The notes below the pieces were generated by a model. The model was not told where the DNA came from and did no database searches. It was given only the letters and a program-made list of their open reading frames with translations. Shown here one piece after another: positions 1-8,182 of a stretch of DNA of 64,000 nucleotides. Both the position numbers and the translations under genes were made by a program. This stretch comes from Flavobacterium micromati (GTDB lineage Bacteria > Bacteroidota > Bacteroidia > Flavobacteriales > Flavobacteriaceae), in assembly GCF_900129585.1 (NCBI RefSeq), contig NZ_FQWF01000007.1:124001-188000 (forward strand), in the 5' to 3' direction. How positions within the stretch are numbered: the first letter of the stretch is position 1; every line of letters begins with the position of its first letter.

Positions 1-1
1 A

Positions 2-3000
2 GCTGGGCCAATAGCGTCCTCTGGGCAACTCGCTCCTGGAGGAATTCCAACCTCTAAAAACACTAACGGAATGGGTTCTGGAGGCGTAGTCGCCGAAATT
101 TCTTCGCCTGATGTGCGTGTTATTCTCACTAAAGGCAATGGAAAATATGCTTTTGATACCGCTCCCACCTCGCAAAATGGTAGTTTAAACAAAACCTATA
201 CAACCCTCCCTCAAAAAAGCGGCGGCACGTACAACGTTCCTCTCAAAGTCATTTCAGATAAGCCAAACTCGACTGATGTAATTGTAGCAACTGTAGATTT
301 TAAAAACGGAAAAACTAAGAAAGATCTAGTATTCAAAACGCAAAATGGTACCGCCATAGACAGTACGCAAATTGTTTGGAACGGAAATATAGCAACTCTA
401 ACGCTGAAAAAAACACTAGATTTTGCCAAAGAAAGCATCATTGCTACAGTTCGCCCTGCTGTACCTAAAGATCCAAAGGAAGCAGCAAGTAAATATGATA
501 TCGCCGGTACTATTGATTTGTGGCATTTAACCAATAAAAAGGTTAATGTAACTTTAGTGAGTGTTAATGGGGCTACAATACCTGCAAATGCTCAAACAGA
601 GTTAAATACCATTTATGAGCCTGCAGGAATAACTTTTAATGTAAGTACTACTGCAATAACCCTAGACAACATTTGGGGTGAAAGCATACAAACGAGCGAA
701 AGCGGTTTATTAGCTACTTACACAGACGAACAGCAGCAAATAACCAACAACTTAAAACAAAAACTAGGAGCAGCTTACAAAAACGATACGTATTATATCA
801 TCTACACTGATACTCCTTCAAACAAATCGAACATACTAGGTTTTATGCCTCTAAAGCGACAGTATGGTTTCATATTTAATAAAAACAATATCGTACGCAC
901 CTTGGCACACGAACTAGGTCACGGTGTCTTTGGTTTAAAACATCCTTTTACAGAATACAACACCACTACAACAACTAATCTGTTAATGGATTATGGTACT
1001 GGTGTTGAACTAAGCCATAATGATTGGCAAGTGCTTCATGCGCCTGGTTTACAGCTGTATCCGTTTATTCAAGGGGATGATGCGGGTGAATTAGCTGGAG
1101 GATATGCAATTGCTCCTGATTGGAGTTTTGTGAGTAATGGAGATGAAAAGACAATAGCCAATATTGAAGCGGCACCAGAAGGATTCTTGGGTGGATTCAT
1201 CGACATCAATGGAGTAAACTACAAATGGGATGGAAAAAATTATGTAAATCTAGATGGAGTATCTAATACAAAAGCAATTGTAAAAGAACCCGCATTAGGT
1301 TCCAAAATTTATTTGTTTTACAACAACAATGCCTCTTGTGGCAATAACAATTTTTTACGAAGCACCAATACCAAAGAACTTCAAGCAATCATAACCGCAA
1401 AAGTTAAATATCCCACAAAATTAGTTGCTTATATAAAACGTTTTAGTCAAGACAAGACCCTTAAAAGTAGAGGAAAAGACGAAAATAGAAGTACTTATTG
1501 GGGGGTTGTGGATTGTAACAGTAGAAATAATCAAAGTATTAACTGTCCTAATTTACCAACTGACATTAAGGAAATTACAGTTGATTACTTGGTAAATAAT
1601 TTCTACGCCAGTAAAAGCGCAGCATGTTTAGAAAAAATAACCTTAGATAAAAGGAAGGAATTATTACAAAAAATGCTCAAAGAATGGGCTGTGACTAGTT
1701 GTGTTGAAAGCGAAAGTTATCCCAATATTAGAATAGGTAATTGCTATGAACCTTTAGTTTATAAACTTATTTTATCTACAAAAACTACCGATGAGAAAGC
1801 TATGTTAGATTGGCTTGTAAAAGAAAAAATAATCTTTCCATTATTAGACAAAACACAATTTCAAACCTTTGATGAAATTGCTAAAAAATTAGTTTCTTGG
1901 CAATTACGATACTATCCTGTAAGTTCTCAAAAAATTGTGGAATCAGTATTAGAAAACGAAGTTAAGAGAATTGAATACATAGATAACTTAGTAAGCGGTA
2001 CTATTGAAACCAACTCTTTTGTTTTGAAAAGAGAGGCTTACGGGCAATGTAAAGAATGTATTCCCGTTGCCGAACAGATGATTGAAATTACAAATCCTCT
2101 AGATTATGTTTTGGTTCGTTTTAAAAACCAAACGATGGGCTATAAAGCTGGAAGTATTGCTAAAATGCCCGCATTGGCAGCGCTTTATCTTTTCAATAAA
2201 GACAGACGAGAACTAATCATATCATCATCTAAAACAATGTTTAATATTGCATTGTTTGCTGTTGGAGTTGGAGAATTACAAGCAGCTTACAAAACCTACC
2301 AAGCTTCCCGAACCCTATACGCTTCCTACATCGGGATAAAAGCACTTGGAGATGTAGGCATGTCTATCACAGATATTATTATAAATGATGCCTTAGTCAA
2401 CGAATGGGCTACAACACCAGAAGGACAAAAACGTTTAGAACGATGGAATACGATAAACACTTATTACGCAATTGCAACAATTTCAGCAACAGCTGTAGAT
2501 CTTGCCGTTCAAAAATTTGGTCGCCGCGTTATCAATAACTCAAACGAATTTGATACATTTGCGGATGAGCTGATGAGAGTGCAGGGGGCGGGGAAGTTGG
2601 CTCAAAGCCTTACTGGTGCTTTGAAAAACACCTATGATGATTTATTAAAAGCAGGGTATAAGGTTTCTGATGATGGTATTTCTATAATCTTTAAAAATGT
2701 AGATGATTTGCCAATCGCTAAAATTAGTGATGACGCACTTCATATTAAAATTCCAGATAATCATGGTGGTGGTGGATGGGCCAAACAGTCAAATACATCA
2801 AATGCCACAACCGCATTGAGTAAAATTAATAATGGCGACCCATTGTATAGAATTGGCACTTTAAATCATAGTGCAGCTGCAGAAGCTCAATATTGGTCTT
2901 TAGAAAACCCAGCAAATATAACAGACATAAAATTATTTGCTCAAAAATATGGTATTCCAGAAGCAAATTTAAAAAATGGCGACTTTTTTATTGAAATAGG

Positions 3001-3133
3001 AAAGCCAAAAGCAAATATCCCTAAAATCTCAAGAGAAGCACCAGGTGTTGGTGGTAATGTTGGGGGTAATATTGAAATCGTAGTTCCTGTAAGTGGGGTG
3101 AAATTAGAATCTTTTCATACAATTAAATTCTAA
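2..3133 (+). CDS. Polymorphic-toxin-like secreted protein with metallopeptidase site (5' end outside window)
   Basis: The frame is open from the first bases of the window, so this is the C-terminal part of a larger protein. It begins in Gly/Ser-rich and beta-strand-like sequence. A zinc-binding site follows at nt 908-943 (HELGHGVFGLKH), with LMDYGTG about 15 residues later resembling a Met-turn. Similar HELGHG(A/V)F sites occur in large Bacteroidota effector proteins. A hydrophobic helical stretch lies near nt 2240-2400. The last ~150 residues (from about nt 2690) form a compact module: a YRIG start, an EAQYWSLENP segment and a Gly-rich VGGNVGGN stretch before the final strands. I read this as a C-terminal toxin domain, loosely like ADP-ribosyltransferase or TNT-type toxins, but I cannot name the family. 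The next gene starts 3 bp after the stop, as immunity genes do. The metallopeptidase call is firm; the toxin call is inference. Confidence 0.7.
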   Translation, partial: AGPIASSGQLAPGGIPTSKNTNGMGSGGVVAEISSPDVRVILTKGNGKYAFDTAPTSQNGSLNKTYTTLPQKSGGTYNVPLKVISDKPNSTDVIVATVDFKNGKTKKDLVFKTQNGTAIDSTQIVWNGNIATLTLKKTLDFAKESIIATVRPAVPKDPKEAASKYDIAGTIDLWHLTNKKVNVTLVSVNGATIPANAQTELNTIYEPAGITFNVSTTAITLDNIWGESIQTSESGLLATYTDEQQQITNNLKQKLGAAYKNDTYYIIYTDTPSNKSNILGFMPLKRQYGFIFNKNNIVRTLAHELGHGVFGLKHPFTEYNTTTTTNLLMDYGTGVELSHNDWQVLHAPGLQLYPFIQGDDAGELAGGYAIAPDWSFVSNGDEKTIANIEAAPEGFLGGFIDINGVNYKWDGKNYVNLDGVSNTKAIVKEPALGSKIYLFYNNNASCGNNNFLRSTNTKELQAIITAKVKYPTKLVAYIKRFSQDKTLKSRGKDENRSTYWGVVDCNSRNNQSINCPNLPTDIKEITVDYLVNNFYASKSAACLEKITLDKRKELLQKMLKEWAVTSCVESESYPNIRIGNCYEPLVYKLILSTKTTDEKAMLDWLVKEKIIFPLLDKTQFQTFDEIAKKLVSWQLRYYPVSSQKIVESVLENEVKRIEYIDNLVSGTIETNSFVLKREAYGQCKECIPVAEQMIEITNPLDYVLVRFKNQTMGYKAGSIAKMPALAALYLFNKDRRELIISSSKTMFNIALFAVGVGELQAAYKTYQASRTLYASYIGIKALGDVGMSITDIIINDALVNEWATTPEGQKRLERWNTINTYYAIATISATAVDLAVQKFGRRVINNSNEFDTFADELMRVQGAGKLAQSLTGALKNTYDDLLKAGYKVSDDGISIIFKNVDDLPIAKISDDALHIKIPDNHGGGGWAKQSNTSNATTALSKINNGDPLYRIGTLNHSAAAEAQYWSLENPANITDIKLFAQKYGIPEANLKNGDFFIEIGKPKANIPKISREAPGVGGNVGGNIEIVVPVSGVKLESFHTIKF

Positions 3134-3136
3134 AAT

Positions 3137-3382
3137 ATGGATTGGATTAAAAAAATTATTGAAATTAAAGAGAAGCTTTCAGATAATGGCTATCGTAATT
3201 CTTTAGATAAAATAACAAATGCACAAATGATATTTGGTACAACAGGGGAGATGTATTTGGAAGTTATGAATGTGTTATTGATAATAAAACAAACAAATTT
3301 ACCCGAATTAGTACTTATCGAAAAGGACATCGATGAATTGCTAAAATATGGAAATGATATTGGATACTTTGTTTTAGAGTAA
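3137..3382 (+). CDS. Putative immunity protein for the preceding toxin C-terminus
   Basis: An 81-residue, mostly helical, cytosolic-looking protein with no signal peptide. It starts 3 bp after the large secreted protein, an arrangement that implies translational coupling and is typical of polymorphic toxin-immunity pairs. I recognise no motif or family in the sequence. The assignment rests on position, size and lack of an export signal. Alternatively it could be an unrelated small protein. Confidence 0.5.
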   Translation: MDWIKKIIEIKEKLSDNGYRNSLDKITNAQMIFGTTGEMYLEVMNVLLIIKQTNLPELVLIEKDIDELLKYGNDIGYFVLE

Positions 3383-3570
3383 TTTTCGTTTTTCCAGCCC
3401 CAAATATCGCAAGCATTAGCAAAGCTTATGTTTGCAAATAAAATGTATCCAAAACGGATACTTTTTAGCTAAAAATAAGTTGTCAAATTGGATAAAAATA
3501 GTTTTTATTAAAATTTGAAAAACCTCTTTTAGTTATAAATACACCTAATAAGGTTCTTTCAATTATTTTT

Positions 3571-3750
3571 TCAAAGTGTAGCGATATTGTTCTGTAAATA
3601 CTCTTTAAATCTCTTTTTTGACACAAAAGTTTCAATAAGTTTAAGGAGTATTCCTTTTTCTTCGCTGTCTAGTTCGTTTATCAGTTTTAGTTGTTCTAGC
3701 GTAGCCACATCTTCCATAGAAACCTCTGTGAGTACAGCGTTTTTGTCTCC
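3571..3750 (-). pseudogene. Remnant of XRE-type antitoxin/regulator (C-terminus only)
   Basis: On the minus strand a frame reads through MEDVATLEQLKLINELDSEE and ends in KRFKEYLQNNIATL before TGA at 3571-3573. This is the usual C-terminal tail of Bacteroidota XRE-family (HTH_3) regulators. The open frame continues upstream of the internal ATG (3717) and stops making sense exactly where the palindromic repeat at 3752 begins. The N-terminal helix-turn-helix is missing. I see it as a gene truncated by, or lost next to, the repeat. A small expressed ORF from the ATG at 3717 (48 codons) cannot be excluded. Confidence 0.5.
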
Positions 3751-3843
3751 CGCAGGCGCTCGTTTGCAACGAGTGCCTGCTTAACTTATAAAAACAAATC
3801 ATAGCGTTTGTAACGCGGCTAACTAAAATAGGAGTACATTCAA
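3750..3843. repeat. REP-like two-hairpin repeat, copy 1
   Basis: A 13-bp stem, GCAGGCGCTCGTT / AACGAGTGCCTGC (3752-3764 and 3768-3780), encloses a TGC loop. About 35 bp later there is a weaker stem, GCGTT-TGT-AACGC. The same order of hairpins and partly the same spacer recur at 4893-4985. The REP/BIME-like layout suggests a dispersed palindromic element. No tyrosine transposase (RAYT) gene is present in the window. Confidence 0.6.
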
Positions 3844-4204
3844 GCAAGTAAACCCGATTGCGCGAATATTCAATAAATATTTTAGTTAGTTAGCGGGGAT
3901 TTGCACACGAGCGATAGCGAACCGACCTAGTAATCCGTGCGCACAAAGAAAGGCAAATCACGATAAGAGAACTGCCAGTACTTATGTTTCAGATTCAGGG
4001 GTATTAAAAAGCGAAAAAAAAGATTTTCCCATTGTTGACGTCCTGAATTTAAATAGCTTTACTACATATAATGAATAGAGCAAGTAAAAAAGTAGGAACG
4101 GCATGTAAAAGTGGGTACCAAGTTGGGTTATGAAAGCTATGGAATCGCACAGCATCCAAGTTCTAAAGATTAGTTTAAAGGAAGACTTCGCATAGCTGGG
4201 GATT
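3844..4204. other. Non-coding gap, degraded sequence
   Basis: No convincing gene. GCTAACTAAAATA near 3818 is partly inverted at about 3878-3895 (TATTTTAGTTAG), enlarging the palindromic area of the repeat. A short plus-strand frame ending in VLNLNSFTTYNE followed by a stop (about 3970-4079) has no start codon and may be a relic of a lost gene. Confidence 0.4.
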
Positions 4205-4530
4205 CTAAATATAATCTTTCAACAAATCATCAATTTCATTGTCAGAAATACTGTCTTTGTCGCCTTTGTTGTAGATAGAGAAAAGAAGCACTTGAGTACC
4301 TGTTACTTTTACAAACGACATTACCCTTGCACCGCCAGACTTACCTTTGTTTTTGGAAGCGATGGCCAGGCGTATTTTATAAATATTATTACCCATATCT
4401 GTACCCATAATAGGATTTTAGCTAGTTCGTCAAACAAATCTGATAGTTCTTGTTTAAGAGATGGGTATTTTTTAATTAGCTTTTTGGCTTCTTTTTTAAA
4501 GTTAGCAGAAAGCTCAACTTTATAACTCAT
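4205..4530 (-). pseudogene. RelE/ParE-type toxin, single-base frameshift
   Basis: Two overlapping minus-strand frames together give one RelE-superfamily toxin. The N-terminal half is SYKVELSANFKKEAKKLIKK and on to LFDELAK. The C-terminal half is GTDMGNNIYKIRLA and on to SGGARVMSFVKV and LLFSIYNKGDKDSISDNEI. The frame changes at a run of four A (plus-strand T at 4416-4419). One extra A would restore a continuous ~108-codon gene reading AK-NP-IMGTDMG. The toxin is therefore inactive, unless the missing base is a sequencing error or slippage rescues it. The antitoxin gene just upstream is intact and overlaps by about 11 bp. Confidence 0.75.
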
Positions 4531-4732
4531 TTAAGAAATCTTTGGCGGCGGTAGTTTTTAATTTTCCTTTTTTGAATAACTGTACCTCTTTAAGCCCTGT
4601 TTTTATGTTGTCTAAAATAGTTTCTTTTGAATCTTCATCAGTTTCTATTTTTTTAACGTAACTCAAGCTTCTTGTAAGTTCTAAAAAATGACTGTATTCG
4701 TTGTCTGTGATATAAACCGTTACGTGCCTCAT
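4520..4732 (-). CDS. Antitoxin of the RelE-like pair
   Basis: A 70-residue acidic/basic helical protein with an N-terminal strand (RHVTVYITDNEYSHFLELTR) and a C-terminus typical of antitoxins that wrap the toxin (TTAAKDFLNEL). It overlaps the downstream frameshifted RelE-like gene, the normal antitoxin-first order. No known family name is certain. By analogy it should bind the toxin and repress the shared promoter. Confidence 0.6.
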   Translation of the reverse strand: MRHVTVYITDNEYSHFLELTRSLSYVKKIETDEDSKETILDNIKTGLKEVQLFKKGKLKTTAAKDFLNEL

Positions 4733-4892
4733 TATTTTAATATTTAAATATTTTGCATAAAGAAAGTCTTGAAATTTAATTCACTCTTATTATTTATTAA
4801 ATGTTCAGCTAAATTACTAAAAATATATAATTCTCCCAAATGGTTTTCCATCACAATGGCTCAGCTACATACAAATTATAGCTGCTAACCCC

Positions 4893-4985
4893 ACCGGCGC
4901 TCGTTTGCAACGAGTGCCTACTTACTCATAAAAAAAATTTGAAGCGTTTGCAACACGGCTCATTACAGCAAGAGTAAATTTAAAA
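4893..4985. repeat. REP-like two-hairpin repeat, copy 2
   Basis: The stem GGCGCTCGTT / AACGAGTGCC (4896-4905 and 4909-4918, TGC loop) matches copy 1 at 3750. The following spacer and the weaker second hairpin (GCGTT-TGC-AACAC) also align. It lies in the 450-bp gap between the antitoxin gene and dprA. Nothing else is visible in that gap apart from the hairpin element at 5021-5093. Confidence 0.6.
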
Positions 4986-5020
4986 CGATGCCGTTTTTTT
5001 GTGATGAAAATAAAGCGTCT

Positions 5021-5093
5021 CACTTAGCCGCGATGGCAGTGGCATCCTTGCTGGGCGGGGTTCGCCCAGCAAGATATAACGTACAGCGGGACA
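5021..5093 (-). repeat. Conserved-flank/variable-hairpin element, copy B
   Basis: Read on the minus strand it has a 5' block (TCCCGCTGTACGTTATATCT), then a perfect 11-bp hairpin with CTTGCTGGGCG arms and a 5-nt loop (5047-5073). A 3' block follows (GGATGCCACTGCCATCGCGG, then CTAAG). The two blocks match the element at 7401-7490, but the hairpin arms are unrelated in sequence there. Conserved flanks with a changed but still paired stem suggest a structured RNA or a mobile palindromic element. Confidence 0.5.
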
Positions 5094-5185
5094 ACTCGTG
5101 TGGCATGCAATGAGGTGCTGCTCCTACTAACAATAATAGAATTTGATACTACTGCAACACTTATAATGCAGTACATTATCAGCTA

Positions 5186-6286
5186 TTATATCGCCTCAAA
5201 CAATTTGCCTGGCAAGGGCCTGATAACACCTTTTAGCTCCATGTTCAACAGCATTCCTGAGATTTTGTAAATAGGAAAATCACAGCGCAAGGCTATGATA
5301 TCCATCAATTCTTTACCGGTTTGCAGCAGGTAATCATACACTTTTTGCTCATCATTGTCTAGAGTGACAAACAATTGTTTTTGCACGGGTTTAGATTCTT
5401 TCTGGATATCCCAATTTAAGATATAAACCAAATCGGCGGCGCTGGTGAGTACATTTGCTTTTTGGGTTTTGATTAGATTGTTACAGCCTTGACTGTATTT
5501 ATCGGTCACTCTACCTGGAACCGCAAATACATCGCGGTTGTAATCATTCGCCATATTTGCGGTAATCAACGAACCACCGCGATCAGCCGATTCAATCACT
5601 ATAGTTGCTTCACTCATTCCTGCGACAATGCGGTTTCGTTTAACAAAATTTTCTTTGTCGGGATTTGCAGAACTCCAAAACTCGGTCATAAAACCACCGT
5701 TCTGCTCTACTTTAGCAACATATTTTTTATGGGTTTTCGGGTATATTTGGTTTAATCCGTGTGCTAATACGCCTATCGTTTGGAGATTGTGGTCCATAGC
5801 CAGTTGATGCGCCACAATATCAACTCCGTAAGCAAAACCACTAACGATTATGGGATCAAGCGGTGCCAACTCTTCGATTAATTTTCGACAAAACTCGGTA
5901 CCGTATGAGGTAATCTGGCGCGTTCCTACTATGCTTATTATTCTTCTATTTTGTAACTTGATATTCCCTGAGGTGAATAATATTAGCGGTCCATCAATAC
6001 AATGTTTCAGTCGTTCTGGATAATTTTCATCCTTAAAGTATGCTACATCAATAGCATTGTTTTTTATAAACTCTAGTTCCAAAGTTGCTTTTTCGAAAAC
6101 GGACTTGTCTTTTAAATTTTTTAACAAAATAGATCCCACTCCATCAATTCCAGCAAGTTGGGAAGCCTTTGTATTAAAAACAGCTTCTGCCGAGCCAAAA
6201 TGAGTAAGTAATTTTTTGGCCATAATGTCCCCTACTCCTTCAATTCTTTGCAAAGCCAATAAATAAAATAAGTCCTGTTCGTCCAT
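5186..6286 (-). CDS. dprA: DNA-processing protein DprA
   Basis: 366 residues, normal family length. The order is an N-terminal helix-hairpin-helix/SAM-like part (LQRIEGVGDIMAKKLLTHFG), a Rossmann-fold DprA core with VGTRQITSYG, SGFAYGVDIVAH, KRNRIVAGMSEATIVIE and GSLITANMA, and a C-terminal winged-helix segment (~295-360). DprA binds incoming single-stranded DNA in the cytoplasm and loads RecA during natural transformation. The start ATG at 6286 gives the expected N-terminus. The divergent HU/SPOR gene begins 102 bp away, so the two share an intergenic promoter region. Confidence 0.95.
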   Translation of the reverse strand: MDEQDLFYLLALQRIEGVGDIMAKKLLTHFGSAEAVFNTKASQLAGIDGVGSILLKNLKDKSVFEKATLELEFIKNNAIDVAYFKDENYPERLKHCIDGPLILFTSGNIKLQNRRIISIVGTRQITSYGTEFCRKLIEELAPLDPIIVSGFAYGVDIVAHQLAMDHNLQTIGVLAHGLNQIYPKTHKKYVAKVEQNGGFMTEFWSSANPDKENFVKRNRIVAGMSEATIVIESADRGGSLITANMANDYNRDVFAVPGRVTDKYSQGCNNLIKTQKANVLTSAADLVYILNWDIQKESKPVQKQLFVTLDNDEQKVYDYLLQTGKELMDIIALRCDFPIYKISGMLLNMELKGVIRPLPGKLFEAI

Positions 6287-6354
6287 GCTAAATATTTGAG
6301 TGTGAAATGTATAAATTTTTATGCGAATTGTTAATAAAAATTGTGAATAAAATT

Positions 6355-6383
6355 TTGATAACTATTTTGCTTGTCTAACTTTG
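6355..6383 (+). promoter_or_regulatory. Promoter for the HU/SPOR gene (Bacteroidota type)
   Basis: TAACTTTG at 6376-6383 fits the TAnnTTTG -7 element, and TTG at 6355-6357 lies 18 bp upstream as a -33 element. The start codon ATG is at 6389, only 5 bp after the -7 box, so the transcript would have almost no leader. Confidence 0.5.
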
Positions 6384-6388
6384 TAAGT

Positions 6389-7336
6389 ATGAAAATCGAA
6401 CTCTACATCGCGCAGCTTTTATACCGTTATCAATGTGTAACTGTTCCGGGTTTCGGAGCTTTTTTGACCGAAATTCAGTCGGCTCAATTAAACGAAAGTT
6501 CAAATTCCTTTTTCCCTCCTAAAAAAAGAATTGTTTTCAACACTAATTTAAAAAACAATGATGGGCTTCTGGCTAATCACATCGCTTTGGCGGAGAAAAC
6601 ATCTTATGAATATGCCCTAAGCGCAATTCAATATGAAGTTTTTAATTGGAAAAAAACACTTGCCGAAAATGAAGTATTGTCGATAAAAAATGTTGGAGAC
6701 CTTCGTTTAAATTCCGATAAAAATATTGTTTTCACACCAAATGATCAAGCAAACTATTTAACAAGTTCTTTTGGATTGGCTCCATTTGTATCGCCACTTG
6801 TAAAAAGAGAAATCTTCGAGAAAGAAATCGCGGCAATTGAAGAAAAAGCAACTATCACAATGATTCCCGAAGCGACCAAAACAGCAAAATCCTATTTAAA
6901 ATATGCTGCTGTTTTTGTGTTAGGATTAGGAATTGCAGCAAGTGTTGGTTATCCAATGTACCAAAACCAAATCGCCTCAGAAACGATTCTGGTTGAAACT
7001 GCGGTTCAAAAACAAGTTCAAAATAAAATACAGCAAGCCACTTTTTTTATCGAAAGTCCTGTTCCTGCTGTAACCCTTTCAGTAAAGTCGCCAGCTCTAG
7101 CAAAAATGCCGTACCACATCATGGCGGGTGTTTATCGAGAAGAGAAAAACGCGAATAAAACTTTGCGCATTTTATCTGGTTTAGGATACAATGCCAAACG
7201 TATTGCTCCTAATAAAAATGGTTATTACCCAGTTTTATATGGAAGCTATACTACTTTTGCAGAAGCTGAAAAAGCCAAAAAAGAAATCAATGAAAAGCAC
7301 AATCCCGATGCTTGGATCTTGATTCAATCCTTATAA
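6389..7336 (+). CDS. HU-CCDC81 domain and SPOR domain membrane protein
   Basis: The N-terminus (MKIELYIAQLLYRYQCVTVP followed by GFGAFLT) is the HU-like fold called HU-CCDC81 in Bacteroidota. A second part of the same kind runs to about residue 130. A single transmembrane helix lies at ~168-190 (YAAVFVLGLGIAASVGYPMY). A SPOR domain fills ~241-315 (YHIMAGVYREEKNANKTLRI). SPOR domains bind denuded septal peptidoglycan, so the protein probably sits in the inner membrane with its C-terminus in the periplasm. The N-terminal HU-like part would be cytosolic. I chose ATG 6389 over the TTG at 6371 because the family motif starts there. A strong terminator follows. Confidence 0.85.
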   Translation: MKIELYIAQLLYRYQCVTVPGFGAFLTEIQSAQLNESSNSFFPPKKRIVFNTNLKNNDGLLANHIALAEKTSYEYALSAIQYEVFNWKKTLAENEVLSIKNVGDLRLNSDKNIVFTPNDQANYLTSSFGLAPFVSPLVKREIFEKEIAAIEEKATITMIPEATKTAKSYLKYAAVFVLGLGIAASVGYPMYQNQIASETILVETAVQKQVQNKIQQATFFIESPVPAVTLSVKSPALAKMPYHIMAGVYREEKNANKTLRILSGLGYNAKRIAPNKNGYYPVLYGSYTTFAEAEKAKKEINEKHNPDAWILIQSL

Positions 7337-7363
7337 AATTTTATTTTCCTACGATTTAATTAT

Positions 7364-7400
7364 CCCCAAATAGTGCACTGCTATTTGGGGATTTTTTTTT
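7364..7400 (+). terminator. Rho-independent terminator after HU/SPOR gene
   Basis: A perfect 10-bp stem, CCCCAAATAG / CTATTTGGGG, with a 7-nt loop is followed by nine T. Confidence 0.9.
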
Positions 7401-7490
7401 AGGAGCTTGTTCCAGCTATTCGCTATATCTCTTTTAGCCTCGTTAAAAAACGAGGCTAAAAGAGGATGCCGCTTCTATCTGGGCTAGGAA
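7401..7490 (+). repeat. Conserved-flank/variable-hairpin element, copy A
   Basis: The 5' block TTCCAGCTATTCGCTATATCT (within 7401-7430) is followed by a perfect 16-bp hairpin, CTCTTTTAGCCTCGTT / AACGAGGCTAAAAGAG (7429-7444 and 7449-7464, AAAA loop). The 3' block GGATGCCGCTTCTATCTGGG (7465-7484) then continues CTAGG. Copy B on the opposite strand at 5021-5093 shares both blocks but has a different stem sequence. Position directly after a terminator, in a gene-free gap, is consistent with a dispersed element. Confidence 0.5.
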
Positions 7491-7876
7491 ATGGTGACCC
7501 GTAAGACATATTGCTTTTTTAAGGGGTTTCCCGATTGATTTGAGCTAAATACTACGACAATCACCATAAGATAAATAATGTTGCTTAAGAACGCTGTTTT
7601 GTGCACCGGGTGGCGAGTAGCTCAACTCTTGAGGATTTATTTATCCGATATAAAAAACGCGTTGCAAAAGTTAAGTTTTGTATTTTAAATGAAAGTAGGT
7701 AGTTATTGCAAATAAGCAGCAGAGGGGGTTTTAATAGGAATAAAGGAGTTTATCGAAATCTCAGGAACTAATAAATCTGAACTTAAGAATCATTAATCAA
7801 AAATCTACAATCACTTTTATTGATTTATCCTTAATTTAGAGCCATTGAAAAACAAAATAAAGAATTTAGACTAACT
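7491..7876. other. Gene-free gap
   Basis: AT-rich sequence between the hairpin element and the ParE-like gene. I see no open frame with a credible start and no repeat. Confidence 0.4.
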
Positions 7877-8182
7877 TTATTTCTCAAATTTAGATTTTAA
7901 ATCCATTCTCTCATGAAGTATTCTAACCACTTCAATTTCATTATGGCCAATAATTCTAAAGAAAATAATATGATGATTGCTTTTAAATCCTAGTAAATCT
8001 TTAAGGACTGATTCATAAGATTTGCCAAAATTAGGATTGTTGGCTACTTCTTGGCAGGATTCTACTAATAATTTATAATATTTGTTAGCCTGCTTTTCTG
8101 ACCATTCTTCATAAGTGTATTCCCAGATATCGGATAAATCTTCGACAGCTTTGTGCGTCAAAAAATACTTAGCTTTTTGCAT
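7877..8182 (-). CDS. ParE-type toxin
   Basis: 101 residues of the RelE/ParE superfamily: KYFLTHKAVEDLSDIWEYTY at the start, NPNFGKSYESVLKDLLGFK in the middle, HHIIFFRI and VVRILHERMDL at the end. Plasmid and chromosomal ParE toxins of this shape inhibit gyrase. The gene overlaps the 3' end of its antitoxin gene by 14 bp, so translation is coupled. Length is normal and the frame is intact, so the locus looks functional. Confidence 0.88.
   Translation of the reverse strand: MQKAKYFLTHKAVEDLSDIWEYTYEEWSEKQANKYYKLLVESCQEVANNPNFGKSYESVLKDLLGFKSNHHIIFFRIIGHNEIEVVRILHERMDLKSKFEK

Noticed and set aside
3641..3847. Minus-strand 68-codon ORF
   Set aside because: Runs through the REP-like palindrome in a frame unrelated to the XRE remnant; Arg/Thr/Cys-rich by chance.
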